The notes: a model not told the origin generated them from the sequence alone. A DNA stretch of 64,000 bases from Clostridia bacterium (GCA_017516825.1 JAFXBC010000055.1:1-64000); one strand, 5' to 3'; shown: positions 9,257 through 21,465, numbered from the stretch's first letter. Translations and numbers: made by a program.

Positions 9257-9390
9257 AGAGAAGCCCATTCCTTTCGTTAACTTGCGGTACGTGTATACCG
9301 ACAATAGTTTGCACCGTGTTCCACGGAGTTATACGCGGCGTTTTTCAAAAGTCGTACAAAACGGAGGGCGATTTTTTGTCATCTTTGCCG

Positions 9391-9419
9391 TTGATTCCCA
9401 ACAAGAAAATCAATATAAT
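9391..9419 (+). promoter_or_regulatory. SigA-type promoter of alpha-galactosidase gene
   Basis: TTGATT (9391-9396), 17-base spacer, TATAAT (9414-9419), 37 bases before the ATG. Confidence 0.75.
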
Positions 9420-9455
9420 GAAAGAAAAAGATTTGCAAAACAAGGAGATATACTT

Positions 9456-10592
9456 ATGATCGTTCAAAGACCCCCTTTGGGTTGGAATTCCTGGAATACC
9501 TTCGGCCAGAACATCAACGAGAACATGATCCGCGAGATGGCGGACGCCATGGTGGAGACGGGCTTGCGGGATGCGGGCTACGAATACCTGGTCATCGACG
9601 ACTGCTGGTCCATGCATCAGCGGGGCGAAAACGGCAGACTGGTGGCCGACCCCGAGAAGTTCCCAAGCGGCATGAAGGCCGTAGCGGATTACGTTCACAG
9701 CAAGGGCTTGAAGTTCGGTATGTATTCCTGCGACGGCACCCTGACCTGTGCCAGATATCCCAGCTCCTTTGATTACGAATTCGTCGACGCCGCTACCTTC
9801 GCGGAATGGGGCGTGGACTTTTTGAAATACGACAACTGCAACAGGCCCGTGAACTACCCCGGCAGACTGCTTTATAAGCGCATGGGTCTGGCGCTTGCCA
9901 ACTGTGGCAGAGATATTCTGTTCTCCGCTTGCAACTGGGGTGTGGACAACAGCCCCGAATGGATCAAGGAGACCGGTGCCCATATGTGGCGCTCCACCGG
10001 TGACATCGTAGACAACTGGGCCTCTATCAAGGATCTCACGCTGGCACAGCTTCCCCTTTTGAAAACCAATGGGCAGGGCTGTTTCAACGATATGGATATG
10101 CTGGTGGTGGGCATGGGCGGCAAGGGCAACGTGGGCGTAGGCGGCTGTACGCTGGAGGAATACCGCACCCACTTCTCCATCTGGTCCTTCTTCGGATCTC
10201 CTTTGATGATCGGCTGTGATATCCGCGAGATGTCCGACGAGGTCAAGGCCATTCTGATGAACAAGGAGGTTCTGGCCATCAACCAGGACGCCGCTTATCG
10301 TCAGCCCTTTGAGATCAGCACCGTCCATTGGGGCGGAGAGCTGGCGTGGAGCGTTTGGGGCAAGTTCTTGGAAAACGGCGATATCGCGCTGGGCTGCTTC
10401 AACCTCAGCGACAACAACACCAATCCTTGTCTGGCTATGGCAGATCTGGGTCTGGGCGGCAGAAGCGGCAAGGCCTTGAAGATCCGTGACCTGTGGTCCG
10501 GAGAGGACTTGGGCGTGTTCAAGGATCAGTTCGTGGCAGACGTGGCCGCACACGGCTGCAGAATGTTCAGAGGGCAGGTCGTAGATGCCTGA
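9456..10592 (+). CDS. Alpha-galactosidase, glycoside hydrolase family 27
   Basis: A 378-residue cytoplasmic GH27 enzyme that releases terminal alpha-galactose from oligosaccharides such as raffinose, stachyose or melibiose. It opens with the family hallmark PPLGWNSWNTF. The catalytic nucleophile is D126 in FLKYDNC, and the acid/base is most likely D183 in WRSTGDIVDNW. FNDMDMLVVG and QDAAYRQP are also family-typical. There is no signal peptide, so the substrate must be imported. ATG 9456 has AAGGAGA 8 bases upstream; the frame stays open far upstream but crosses the promoter. The last 8 bases overlap the next gene. galT, about 40 kb away, would be needed for use of the galactose. Confidence 0.93.
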   Translation: MIVQRPPLGWNSWNTFGQNINENMIREMADAMVETGLRDAGYEYLVIDDCWSMHQRGENGRLVADPEKFPSGMKAVADYVHSKGLKFGMYSCDGTLTCARYPSSFDYEFVDAATFAEWGVDFLKYDNCNRPVNYPGRLLYKRMGLALANCGRDILFSACNWGVDNSPEWIKETGAHMWRSTGDIVDNWASIKDLTLAQLPLLKTNGQGCFNDMDMLVVGMGGKGNVGVGGCTLEEYRTHFSIWSFFGSPLMIGCDIREMSDEVKAILMNKEVLAINQDAAYRQPFEISTVHWGGELAWSVWGKFLENGDIALGCFNLSDNNTNPCLAMADLGLGGRSGKALKIRDLWSGEDLGVFKDQFVADVAAHGCRMFRGQVVDA

Positions 10593-10776
10593 GTGCATCG
10601 TCTGCGGTAAAAGCCTTTCCGTCTACGACGTAGGGGCTACCAAAAAGCTGATCAACCGGGGTGCAGAGGAATTTCTGTGCATCCCCTGCCTGGCAAAAAA
10701 GTTCCATGTCACGGAGGAGCTGATCTATCACAAGATCGAAGAATGGAAGGAACAGGGCTGTATGCTGTTCCCATAA
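10585..10776 (+). CDS. Zinc-ribbon-like miniprotein
   Basis: A 63-residue protein starting MPECIVCGKSL and containing a second pair FLCIPCLAKKF near residue 33. The four cysteines CxxC-x(24)-CxxC should bind one zinc. The middle VGATKKLINRGAEEF and the tail IEEWKEQGCMLFP recall short uncharacterised Oscillospiraceae proteins. It starts 8 bases before the alpha-galactosidase stop, so it is translationally coupled to it. Why a zinc miniprotein rides with a sugar hydrolase is unclear. Confidence 0.7.
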   Translation: MPECIVCGKSLSVYDVGATKKLINRGAEEFLCIPCLAKKFHVTEELIYHKIEEWKEQGCMLFP

Positions 10777-10797
10777 GGCTCCGTATTACAACAGAAA

Positions 10798-10839
10798 GAT
10801 CCCCTCGAAGCGGATTGGCTCCGAGGGGATCCGTTTTTT
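10798..10839. terminator. Bidirectional intrinsic terminator
   Basis: GATCCCCTCG (10798-10807) pairs with CGAGGGGATC (10822-10831). T run on the plus side at 10834-10839 and a shorter one on the minus side. It separates convergent genes. Confidence 0.85.
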
Positions 10840-10842
10840 ATT

Positions 10843-12684
10843 TTATTCCTGTTCGGCCGCGGCGACGGGCTCGGCAGGTGCTTCCTCGGCGGGAGCTTCT
10901 GCGGGGATTTCCTCGGCAGGTGCTTCCTCGGCAGGGACTTCTGCGGGGATCTCCTCGGCAGGGACTTCTGCGGGGATCTCCTCTGCGGGAGCGGGCTCAA
11001 AGGATTCCTCCGTGCCGGTGGCTACGGGGACGGGCTCCTCCTTCTTTCCGGCGGGGAAGAACTTGGGCATGAAGTGATAGAGGAACTCTGCGATCAGCAT
11101 GATCACGGCCATCACCACGCTGATGATGCCTCTGGAGGACTTGGCCTCGATATCGTCGATCTGATCCTCTAAGCTGGCCAGGAGCTGCGTTGCGGGTTCG
11201 TAAGCCTCGTCGTCCTCGTCCATATCCTCTACGGCATCCTCTAAGTCGTCGCGGGTCTCCACGAGGAGCCTGTACTCAACGTTCTCGGGGGTGCCCTTTT
11301 CCAGGTACGCTTCCTGCCATACCTTGAAATTACCGTCGGCATAGGCGTCCTCCAGGGCTTCCTCGGAGCCTGCGGAGAAGAGCAGGATAGGCAACAAAGT
11401 AAATACCAGCAACGTGATGGCAAGACCGCGCATAGCCTTATAGGGCTCACGATCACCGTTGCGAAGCTTCTGCAGCTTGTATCCCATACGCTCCACGGAG
11501 CTGACCACGGTACCGATCATCAAGCCGATACCGCCCAAAGCCACCAGCAATACCACGGCGGTATTGATCATGTTTGCCAGGGTGACGGCACTCTCTGCGG
11601 CGTCGCTAAGCTCGCTTGCGCTTGCGTAATCGCCGTCAAGGGTATCCAGCTTCTGGGCATAGTGGGCGCCGGACATAGAGGGAATGGCGTCCTCCAGGTC
11701 GGAAACCAGGTTCAGACCGCTGAAGTTCACCAGCATAATGAGAGCGGCAACGATGGTGACCACGGCCATGGCCTGCTTCCCCAAGGCCAAGGGCTTGTTG
11801 GGTTCATCCAGGACGATATGCTTCACGGCGCGGAACACGTTGCCCACCAACCATACGATAATACAGCTCACCACGCCTGCACCCACGGAGATGCCGTCGG
11901 GGGCGAAGAGCATGAACAGCACCAGCATGGAGATGAAGGAGCCGCAATAGCCGGAGATGGGGAAACGCTCCATACGTCTTTCGATGACGGTGAGGTCGTC
12001 GTCCTTGAGATGCTTCAGATAATGTACGATCTGGGCGATGAGCTTGAACACCAGGATGATGGGGTAGATCAAGGCAAGTCCGATCAAACCGATGGTTAAG
12101 GCGGCAAACAGAATGGTACCCAGCAAAGGCATGGGGTTGATCCCGTAGGCGGTGGCGGATTCCTCGATGACGTCGCCATCCTCATCGGAGGTGGCAGAGG
12201 CGGCAAAGAAGTAAACGGCACTGACCAGGGAACGGAAGCCATCGTCGTTCTTCACCTTATCGATGATGCGCTCATGATCCGCCTCGGTGAGAGCCTCCAG
12301 GTCCTCCTCCAGGGTCTTACGGGTCTCGGCAACATCCTCCAGGAAATCCTCGATCTCCTCCTCGGAGGCCTCCTCGTCACGCAGTTCCTGCAACCGCTCG
12401 GACGAGTTGTTCACGTAGCCCTCGTTGGACTGAATGGTCACAAGGGTGATGAAATCGCTGAAGTTGGTAACCAAGCTGAAGACGGTTCCATAGCCCAGCT
12501 CGATTTCTCTGACGGGGGTCATGTGAGAGGTATATCTGGCCTCGTAGAACAGCTCGGGATACTCGGTGCGGTTGGCATCCAGCACCACCACGGGTAAAAA
12601 AGACGTTACGGTGAAAACCGCGGCCAGCAAAAGGAGTACCAAGTTGTACCACTTTACAAGCCTTCTTTTGGATTGTTCGCGCAT
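10843..12684 (-). CDS. Polytopic membrane protein with coiled-coil and Ala/Glu/Pro repeat tail
   Basis: A 613-residue membrane protein I do not recognise. One TM helix lies at about 12-32. It is followed by an extracytoplasmic, strongly acidic segment with coiled-coil character (ELRDEEASEEEIEDFLEDV), then several helices from about 185 to 330, a second acidic coiled-coil segment after residue 450 (DLEDAVEDMDEDDEAYEPAT), and a final helix near 525-545. The last 55 residues are a tandem A/E/P/I/V repeat. GGGAGG stands 9 bases before ATG 12684. It has its own promoter. The layout suggests a cell-envelope protein with a flexible cytoplasmic tail. Confidence 0.7.
   Translation of the reverse strand: MREQSKRRLVKWYNLVLLLLAAVFTVTSFLPVVVLDANRTEYPELFYEARYTSHMTPVREIELGYGTVFSLVTNFSDFITLVTIQSNEGYVNNSSERLQELRDEEASEEEIEDFLEDVAETRKTLEEDLEALTEADHERIIDKVKNDDGFRSLVSAVYFFAASATSDEDGDVIEESATAYGINPMPLLGTILFAALTIGLIGLALIYPIILVFKLIAQIVHYLKHLKDDDLTVIERRMERFPISGYCGSFISMLVLFMLFAPDGISVGAGVVSCIIVWLVGNVFRAVKHIVLDEPNKPLALGKQAMAVVTIVAALIMLVNFSGLNLVSDLEDAIPSMSGAHYAQKLDTLDGDYASASELSDAAESAVTLANMINTAVVLLVALGGIGLMIGTVVSSVERMGYKLQKLRNGDREPYKAMRGLAITLLVFTLLPILLFSAGSEEALEDAYADGNFKVWQEAYLEKGTPENVEYRLLVETRDDLEDAVEDMDEDDEAYEPATQLLASLEDQIDDIEAKSSRGIISVVMAVIMLIAEFLYHFMPKFFPAGKKEEPVPVATGTEESFEPAPAEEIPAEVPAEEIPAEVPAEEAPAEEIPAEAPAEEAPAEPVAAAEQE
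10853..11000 (-). repeat. Tandem coding repeat (EEIPAEVPA units)
   Basis: Within the membrane protein gene, imperfect 15- to 27-base units encode EEIPAEVPA and variants such as EEAPAE. Two consecutive 27-base copies, near 10922-10980, are almost identical. Such repeats can change copy number by slippage without breaking the frame. Confidence 0.75.
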
Positions 12685-12726
12685 AAATAGGTTCCTCCCG
12701 GATGATTATTTGTGGATTTCGATATC

Positions 12727-12755
12727 ATATTACAACAAATCGTGTTATTTGTCAA
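12727..12755 (-). promoter_or_regulatory. SigA-type promoter of the 613-aa membrane protein
   Basis: Minus strand TTGACA (12755-12750), 17-base spacer, TAATAT (12732-12727). Confidence 0.75.
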
Positions 12756-12789
12756 TATTTCGTTCAAAAAAAGAACATATTTCGGCAAT

Positions 12790-12819
12790 AAAAGATCCCT
12801 CCCGGTGTTCGGGAGGGAT
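12790..12819 (-). terminator. Terminator at the end of the secA operon
   Basis: ATCCCTCCCG (12795-12804) pairs with CGGGAGGGAT (12810-12819). On the minus strand it is followed by a short T-rich run (12794-12788). Confidence 0.8.
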
Positions 12820-12828
12820 ACAGGGGTT

Positions 12829-14148
12829 TTATTCGTCCGTCTCAACGTAAAGCATCATTTGCTTTTTTGCATTTTCCTCGAAGGCGGCCAGGCGGCGGTT
12901 GGTGAAGATCCAAAGCAACAGCACCAAAACGATCCTGGAGGAATTCAGCTCTCTGACGGAAAGGGGCAGTACGTAGATCACCGTTTGCACGGCGGCGTAC
13001 AGCAGGAAGATCCAATAGGTGAAGCCCCCCAGGTACACCTTGCCGCAACGGACGGAGGCGGATAGCGCATCCACTTCTTCTGCGAAGGACAGCCAGCCGT
13101 AGAACAGACCCCACGTCCCTATCAGCATGATCCCGGCTGAAAGCAGCTGCACGCCGATCTCCACTTCCCCGAAGGCACGGAGATCCCAGACGGTACAGAA
13201 GCGGCGGTACAGCTCTGCCAAAAGGAACCATACCGCTCCTGCGGCCAGGAGAGCGGCGGTCCTGCGGAACCGTTTTTCTCCGGCAAAGCCGTCCAGGAAC
13301 AGACAGCCCAGGGCAAAGAAGGCGGGAAAGGCGCAGACGGGCATAAAGCGGAAGCCCTCCACGTGGAGATCCAACAGGAACACCAGCCCCAACGCAAAAC
13401 AGATCCTTGCCATGTGGAGGTGAGAAAAGCGGCGCTTCAGCAGACGGATGGGATCTTCTGCCACGGCGGAATGGGAAAACACCCCTTCCAAGGAAGACAT
13501 TCGGAAGAAGGCCTTAAGGTAGGGCAGACAGGAGACCAGCCATACCACCGCGGCGATGATGACGAACACAGAGAAGACCAGGTTCAAAAGAGGCTCGGCG
13601 GCGGCAAGCTCCATGCACAGGTAGTACAGGTCGTCGTCCAAGATCTCCCCGTACTGCACCAGCCAATCGGGAATGGCAGTGAGCTGGGGCAGGAAGGTGG
13701 CAAGCCCTCTCACCCAAAGGAACAGGTGGGAAAGGAATTTGACGTTTTCCGTTTTCAGATACAGGTCGTCGTTGCCCGCATCCCGGGAGAAGGCGTCCAC
13801 ACCCTTGAAGAAGCGGGAAAAGAACAGCATACCGCACCAGATCTCCCCTGCCGTGGCCACGGTAACGGCCAGCATGGTATCCGAGGGGATCTCGGAACTC
13901 TGCAGAGGAAACCAGAGTAAGGTCTTTCCAAGCTGGACGGCGATGAGGTACAGAGCCTGCTTTCTGGCAAAGAACATTTCCTCGTTTTGCTCGGAGAAGC
14001 TTCTCAGCCCAAACCAGATCATTCCCCAGGCCAACAGGTCGGGGAGAATATCGGTGATGCCCCAAACGGGGTTGACCAGCAGGAGGAACCCCGCCGTGAT
14101 CAGGAAAGCGGAGAGCTTCTGTTCCGTTGTACGATTTGCACGCGTCAT
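12829..14148 (-). CDS. Uncharacterised polytopic membrane protein
   Basis: A 439-residue protein with about nine or ten hydrophobic segments from FLITAGFLLLVNPVWGI at the N-terminus to IYVLPLSVRELNSSRIVLVLLLW near the C-terminus, and a short charged tail. No transporter or enzyme signature was recognised. The gene lies 21 bases after the 209-residue membrane protein, itself 3 bases after secA, so all three should be co-transcribed, and the unit ends at the hairpin at 12795. Association with secA could reflect simple proximity and not a role in secretion. Confidence 0.7.
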   Translation of the reverse strand: MTRANRTTEQKLSAFLITAGFLLLVNPVWGITDILPDLLAWGMIWFGLRSFSEQNEEMFFARKQALYLIAVQLGKTLLWFPLQSSEIPSDTMLAVTVATAGEIWCGMLFFSRFFKGVDAFSRDAGNDDLYLKTENVKFLSHLFLWVRGLATFLPQLTAIPDWLVQYGEILDDDLYYLCMELAAAEPLLNLVFSVFVIIAAVVWLVSCLPYLKAFFRMSSLEGVFSHSAVAEDPIRLLKRRFSHLHMARICFALGLVFLLDLHVEGFRFMPVCAFPAFFALGCLFLDGFAGEKRFRRTAALLAAGAVWFLLAELYRRFCTVWDLRAFGEVEIGVQLLSAGIMLIGTWGLFYGWLSFAEEVDALSASVRCGKVYLGGFTYWIFLLYAAVQTVIYVLPLSVRELNSSRIVLVLLLWIFTNRRLAAFEENAKKQMMLYVETDE

Positions 14149-14169
14149 AGTGATCTTTCCTTTTGAAGG

Positions 14170-14799
14170 TTACTTCCGTTTTTTGAACTTTTCGGCGTCT
14201 TTGGCTTTTCTTTCCAGCACCTGACGGTTATGCTCCGCCACCATTTCCTTGTCCTTTTCGTATTGGGACTCGCTGGTGATCAGCACCAGGCAGGTGTGGG
14301 TGAAGAACAGGTTCATCAAAAGCACCGCGTAATAGGCGATGACCGCAAAAACGGTAACGCGGAGATCCACCAGCTCGCTGAAAAGCACCATGGTAACGGC
14401 AATGGCGATGAACAGAGAAGAAAAATACAGCTGTCGGTTGGCGGAATTCTTCAGCTTTTGATGGTCGTTGGCAATGGCGATGTTACGCACGCCGATACAC
14501 TGATACAGGATCATAAAGAACCAGGCGATGAAGAACAGCAGGTAGGTACCCAGGTTCAGCCAGGGGAACTGCTCTGCCAGGTTCACGTCCACCCCCAGAA
14601 CGGGGACGAACACGTCCAGCAGGACGAACAGCCCGCGGGGAAGCATGAACAGGGCGGCCACGGAGGCGTACAGGAAGGTACGCTCCAGGCGGGAGGCCAG
14701 GAAGAAGCCGTAGGCCAGCAGGGGGGCGGCGATGATGCCGAAGCCTGCGGCGTGCATCAGCAGGAAGCAATAGCCCAGAAAGGCGATTCCGAAGCCCAT
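14170..14799 (-). CDS. Uncharacterised membrane protein directly downstream of secA
   Basis: The 209-residue product has about six hydrophobic stretches (from GIAFLGYCFLLMHAAGFGI to VFAVIAYYAVLLMNLFF) and a lysine-rich cytoplasmic tail that reads like a helix, EHNRQVLERKAKDAEKFKK. Its ATG is 3 bases after the secA stop, with GGCGG inside the secA end as ribosome site, so it depends on secA transcription. I cannot name the family. Confidence 0.7.
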   Translation of the reverse strand: MGFGIAFLGYCFLLMHAAGFGIIAAPLLAYGFFLASRLERTFLYASVAALFMLPRGLFVLLDVFVPVLGVDVNLAEQFPWLNLGTYLLFFIAWFFMILYQCIGVRNIAIANDHQKLKNSANRQLYFSSLFIAIAVTMVLFSELVDLRVTVFAVIAYYAVLLMNLFFTHTCLVLITSESQYEKDKEMVAEHNRQVLERKAKDAEKFKKRK

Positions 14800-14802
14800 G
14801 GA

Positions 14803-17556
<2,754 letters not shown>

Positions 17557-17646
17557 AATAACGGTTTCCTTTTCTCTTGGTACATTCGATTTCATACTAT
17601 CATAACACATTTTTGAAAAAAAGTATAGCACTTTTTGTAAAAATAA

Positions 17647-17675
17647 TTGCATTTTGGTAAAGAAAGTTATATAAT
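17647..17675 (+). promoter_or_regulatory. SigA-type promoter of trmL-mnmE-mnmG-rsmG
   Basis: TTGCAT (17647-17652), 17-base spacer, TATAAT (17670-17675). secA is transcribed divergently from the same 156-base gap. Confidence 0.7.
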
Positions 17676-17712
17676 AGACGGTACATTATACGTTTTGAAA
17701 GCGAAAAAGGCT

Positions 17713-18213
17713 ATGCATCACATCAACGTCGTCCTTTTGGAGCCGGAGATCCCCCAGAACACGGGGAACATCTCCCGCACCTGTGCCGCCACCCATTGCT
17801 CCCTGCATCTCATCAAGCCCTTGGGGTATTCTTTGGATGACCGCTATCTCAAGCGGGCGGGGCTGGATTACTGGCAGCATCTGGATCTGCACATTTACGA
17901 GAACATCGGGGAGTTCTACGAAAAGAACCCCGGTGCGGTCTGTTATTATTTCACCACCAAGGCCTCTGCCTGCTATACCGACCCGGTTTATCCCGAGGAC
18001 GTGTATCTGGTATTCGGCAAGGAGACCAAGGGGTTGCCCGAGGAGCTTCTGAAGGAGCATCGGGAGACCTGCGTACGGATCCCCATGTGGCAGGAGCTGA
18101 GAAGTCTGAACCTTTCCAACTCCGTGGCCGTGGCGGTGTATGAGGTTTTGCGCCAACGTTCCTTTGGGGAGCTGAACACGGCAGGAAAGCTCCACACGGG
18201 GGAAAGCTTATGA
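17713..18213 (+). CDS. trmL: tRNA (cytidine(34)-2'-O)-methyltransferase TrmL
   Basis: A 166-residue SPOUT methyltransferase that methylates the 2'-OH of the wobble base in certain leucine tRNAs using SAM. The N-terminal HHINVVLLEPEIPQNTGNI, the central LVFGKETKGLP (knot, SAM site) and the C-terminal IPMWQELRSLNLSNSVAVA (the second half of the knot) are family hallmarks. ATG 17713 has AAAAAGG very close upstream; TTG 17695 in the same frame is a weaker alternative. The stop overlaps the mnmE start as ATGA, so translation is coupled. Grouping with mnmE and mnmG makes a tRNA wobble-modification operon. Confidence 0.93.
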   Translation: MHHINVVLLEPEIPQNTGNISRTCAATHCSLHLIKPLGYSLDDRYLKRAGLDYWQHLDLHIYENIGEFYEKNPGAVCYYFTTKASACYTDPVYPEDVYLVFGKETKGLPEELLKEHRETCVRIPMWQELRSLNLSNSVAVAVYEVLRQRSFGELNTAGKLHTGESL

Positions 18214-19574
18214 GAACGGTAGCGGCTATCTCCACTCCCTACGGCAAGGGAGGCGTGGCGCTGATCCGCATCACCGGTGAGGATGCGATTGCCATCGCCC
18301 AAAAGGTTGCCATCCGTACGGGAAAAGGGACTCTTTCCGACGCCCTCTCCGCCACGGCGGTGCGGGTGACCTTTGAGGATGGGGGTATCCCCTTTGACGA
18401 CGGCCTGGCCACGGTGTTCCGCGCACCCCGCTCCTTTACGGGGGAGGACGTGGTGGAGCTTTGCTGTCACGGGGGCATTCTGGTGACCCAAAAGCTGTTG
18501 GGCGCCGTTTTTACCGCGGGTGCCTTTCCCGCAGGGCCGGGAGAATTTACCCGCCGTGCCTTTCAGAACGGAAAGCTCTCTCTTTCCCAGGCAGAGGCGG
18601 TGGGTGGACTCATCGACGCCAAAAGTGACAAATATCTGACGGTTTCCCTGCTCCAATGCAGAGGAGCCCTTTCCGAGAAATTACAGCGCTTGTGCGATAA
18701 ACTGCGCTTTCTGATCGCCTCGGTGTACGCCTTTATCGACTATCCCGACGAGGATATGACGGACGTCACCGTGGAGGAGATGAAGGAGCGGTTGACGGCC
18801 ATCTGCGGGGAGGTACAGACTCTCTGCGACAGCCATGCTTACGGCAAGGCCATCAGCGAAGGGATTCCCGTTTGCATTCTGGGCAAGCCCAACACGGGGA
18901 AAAGCGCCCTGTTGAACGCTTTGGCAAGAGAGGATCGTGCCATCGTCACCGCCATTCCCGGCACCACCCGCGACGTGGTGAAGGAGCAGATCCGTTTGGG
19001 AGACCTGCTGTTGAACCTTTCCGACACCGCGGGCATTCGGGAAAGCGAGGACGTGGTGGAGCGTTTGGGCATTGAAAGAAGCCTGCGTTCTCTGGAGGAA
19101 GCGGAGCTGGTGCTGGCCGTATTCGATAGCTCCCGTCCTTTTGACGAGGAGGATCGGGAGGTTCTGCGGCTGATACGAGATCACGGCAAGGAAGAACAGA
19201 CGGTGTATCTGCTGAACAAGGGCGACTTGCCCGAGGCGGAAGGGGTAAGGTCTTCCCTGCCCAAGGTACCCGTATGCATTTCCGCCATGGAAAAGACGGG
19301 GCTGGATGCCTTGGAGGCCGCCGTGAAGGAACGGTTTGCCCACACCGAGACGGATTCTCTCGGGGAGATCGTGGTGGGGGCAAGGCAGTTTGCCGCCCTC
19401 ACAAAGGCACGGGGATATTTGCAGGATGCCTTACGTACGCTGGAGGGATTCTCCCAGGACATGGCGGGGCTGGATATGGAAAACGCCCTGCAGGCTTTGG
19501 AGGAGGTAGACGGCAAGACCGCCTCCGACGAGATCGTAAGCGAGATCTTCTCCCACTTCTGCGTGGGAAAATAG
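18210..19574 (+). CDS. mnmE: tRNA modification GTPase MnmE
   Basis: A 454-residue GTPase that works with MnmG to place the (carboxy)aminomethyl group on wobble U34 of several tRNAs. The N-terminal formyl-THF-binding domain starts TVAAISTPYGKGGVALIRI. The G domain carries GKPNTGKSALLN near residue 226, DTAG in NLSDTAGIRES, and NKGD. The chain ends with the invariant CVGK, the cysteine motif of the family. It overlaps trmL by 4 bases and is 10 bases before mnmG. Full length for the family. Confidence 0.97.
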   Translation: MRTVAAISTPYGKGGVALIRITGEDAIAIAQKVAIRTGKGTLSDALSATAVRVTFEDGGIPFDDGLATVFRAPRSFTGEDVVELCCHGGILVTQKLLGAVFTAGAFPAGPGEFTRRAFQNGKLSLSQAEAVGGLIDAKSDKYLTVSLLQCRGALSEKLQRLCDKLRFLIASVYAFIDYPDEDMTDVTVEEMKERLTAICGEVQTLCDSHAYGKAISEGIPVCILGKPNTGKSALLNALAREDRAIVTAIPGTTRDVVKEQIRLGDLLLNLSDTAGIRESEDVVERLGIERSLRSLEEAELVLAVFDSSRPFDEEDREVLRLIRDHGKEEQTVYLLNKGDLPEAEGVRSSLPKVPVCISAMEKTGLDALEAAVKERFAHTETDSLGEIVVGARQFAALTKARGYLQDALRTLEGFSQDMAGLDMENALQALEEVDGKTASDEIVSEIFSHFCVGK

Positions 19575-19584
19575 GATAAAGACT

Positions 19585-21465
19585 ATGACATTTTACGAAG
19601 CTGAACAACTGGATATTGCGGTGATCGGCGCGGGACACGCAGGCATCGAGGCCGCCCTTGCGGGGGCGCGGATGGGCTTGCGGACGGCACTGTTTACCCT
19701 GACGCTGGATCTGGTGGGCAATATGCCCTGCAACCCCTCCATCGGAGGCACGGGCAAGGGGCAACTGGTCTTTGAGATCGATGCCTTGGGCGGCGAGATG
19801 GGCAAGGCGGCCAACGCCGTGATGCTCCAAAGCCGTATGCTCAACGCCTCTAAGGGCCCTGCGGTGCATTCCCTGCGGATGCAATCCGACCGTGTGGCCT
19901 ACCGCAACTACATGAAGCGAGTTTTGGAGGAGACGGAAAACCTCACTCTGATCCAGGCGGAGATCACCGCCATCCGCCATGAAAACGGAACCGTTACGGG
20001 AGTGGAGACTGCCTTCGGCGGGTTCTTCCCTGCGAAATGCGTGATCATTTCCACGGGAACCTCCTTAAACGGCAAGATCTTCGTGGGAGAGGCCTCCTGC
20101 GAGGCAGGCCCCGACAACACCGTTCCCGCCAAAGCCTTGACGGAGAGTCTTTTGGAAATGGGTGTAAAGCTTGCCCGCTTTAAGACGGGAACGCCCCCCA
20201 GGATCCATGCAGACAGCATTGATTATGACAAGCTGGAGCTTCAGGAGGGGGATGAGACGCCCATTCTCTTTGGGTCGGACGCCCCTGCGGTCAACCGCCT
20301 GCCCTGTTACATCACTTATACCAACGAAGAGACCCATCGGATCATCCGTGAGAACTTCCACCGCTCCCCCTTGTATTCCGGGGAGATCGTGGGAACGGGT
20401 CCCCGTTACTGTCCCAGCATTGAAACGAAAATCGAGCGATTCCCCGACAAGGAGCGCCATCAGATCTTCGTGGAGCCCATGGGGCTGGACACCAAGGAGG
20501 TGTATCTCCAGGGTCTTTCCTCCTCCCTGCCGGAGGAGGTGCAGAAGGCCTTCGTTCACACCATCAAGGGCTTGGAGAAGGCCGTCTTTATGCGCACGGG
20601 GTACGCCATCGAATACGATTGCTGTGATCCCACCCAATTGAAGCCCACCATGGAGTTCAAGGAGATCCGCGGTCTGTTCGGCGCGGGGCAGTTCAACGGC
20701 ACCTCGGGGTACGAGGAGGCCGCCGCCCAGGGCTTGGTGGCAGGGATCAACGCCGCTTTGCTTTGCAAGGGAGAGGAGCCCTTGGTGCTTTCCCGCAGTG
20801 AAAGCTATATCGGCACCATGATCGACGATATTACGGTAAAAGGCACTGACGAGCCCTACCGTGTGATGACCTCCCGCAGTGAGTACCGTTTGCTTCTCCG
20901 TCAGGACAACGCCAAGGAACGTCTCATCGGCTACGGCAAGCGGGTAGGATTGGTGGGAGAAGAAGCTTACCAAGCCTTTCTTATGGAGGACGAGCAGAAG
21001 AAGCAGGAGATCCTGCGGCTTTCCCACAGTCATCTGCCCGCATCCGAGGAATTGAACGCTTTATTGGAATCCAAAAACTACGCTCCTGCGCCTACGGGGC
21101 TGAACAAGGCGGAGTTTTTGCGGAGGCCCTTCCTCACGTTAGAGGATCTTTACGCCCTGGAGGGCGGGGAGCATCCTTTGCCCCCTTCCGTGCGGAGACG
21201 GGTGGAGGTAGAGCTGAAGTACGAGGGCTACATCAAGCGCCAGCTGGAGGAAGTGAAGCGGTTTGCCAAGATGGAGGAAAAGCAGATCCCCAAGGACCTG
21301 GATTTCCACGCCATCGGCGGTCTTCGCCTGGAGGCACGGCAGAAGCTTTCCGACCTGCGCCCCGACACGGTGGGCAAGGCAGCCCGCATTCCCGGGGTCT
21401 CCCCTGCGGATATTTCCGTGCTGTTGGTAGCACTTGCACAGAGAGGGTATCATGACGAAGCTTAA
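19585..21465 (+). CDS. mnmG: tRNA uridine-5-carboxymethylaminomethyl modification enzyme MnmG
   Basis: The FAD-dependent partner of MnmE, 626 residues. The Rossmann motif VIGAGHAGIEAALAGARMG sits at residues 13-31, followed by NPSIGGTGKGQLV, a GidA signature. Second signature region: the GLFGAGQFNGTSGYEEAAAQG stretch. The C-terminal helical domain that contacts MnmE and tRNA is present. Its 3' end overlaps rsmG by 14 bases. Full length. Confidence 0.97.
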   Translation: MTFYEAEQLDIAVIGAGHAGIEAALAGARMGLRTALFTLTLDLVGNMPCNPSIGGTGKGQLVFEIDALGGEMGKAANAVMLQSRMLNASKGPAVHSLRMQSDRVAYRNYMKRVLEETENLTLIQAEITAIRHENGTVTGVETAFGGFFPAKCVIISTGTSLNGKIFVGEASCEAGPDNTVPAKALTESLLEMGVKLARFKTGTPPRIHADSIDYDKLELQEGDETPILFGSDAPAVNRLPCYITYTNEETHRIIRENFHRSPLYSGEIVGTGPRYCPSIETKIERFPDKERHQIFVEPMGLDTKEVYLQGLSSSLPEEVQKAFVHTIKGLEKAVFMRTGYAIEYDCCDPTQLKPTMEFKEIRGLFGAGQFNGTSGYEEAAAQGLVAGINAALLCKGEEPLVLSRSESYIGTMIDDITVKGTDEPYRVMTSRSEYRLLLRQDNAKERLIGYGKRVGLVGEEAYQAFLMEDEQKKQEILRLSHSHLPASEELNALLESKNYAPAPTGLNKAEFLRRPFLTLEDLYALEGGEHPLPPSVRRRVEVELKYEGYIKRQLEEVKRFAKMEEKQIPKDLDFHAIGGLRLEARQKLSDLRPDTVGKAARIPGVSPADISVLLVALAQRGYHDEA

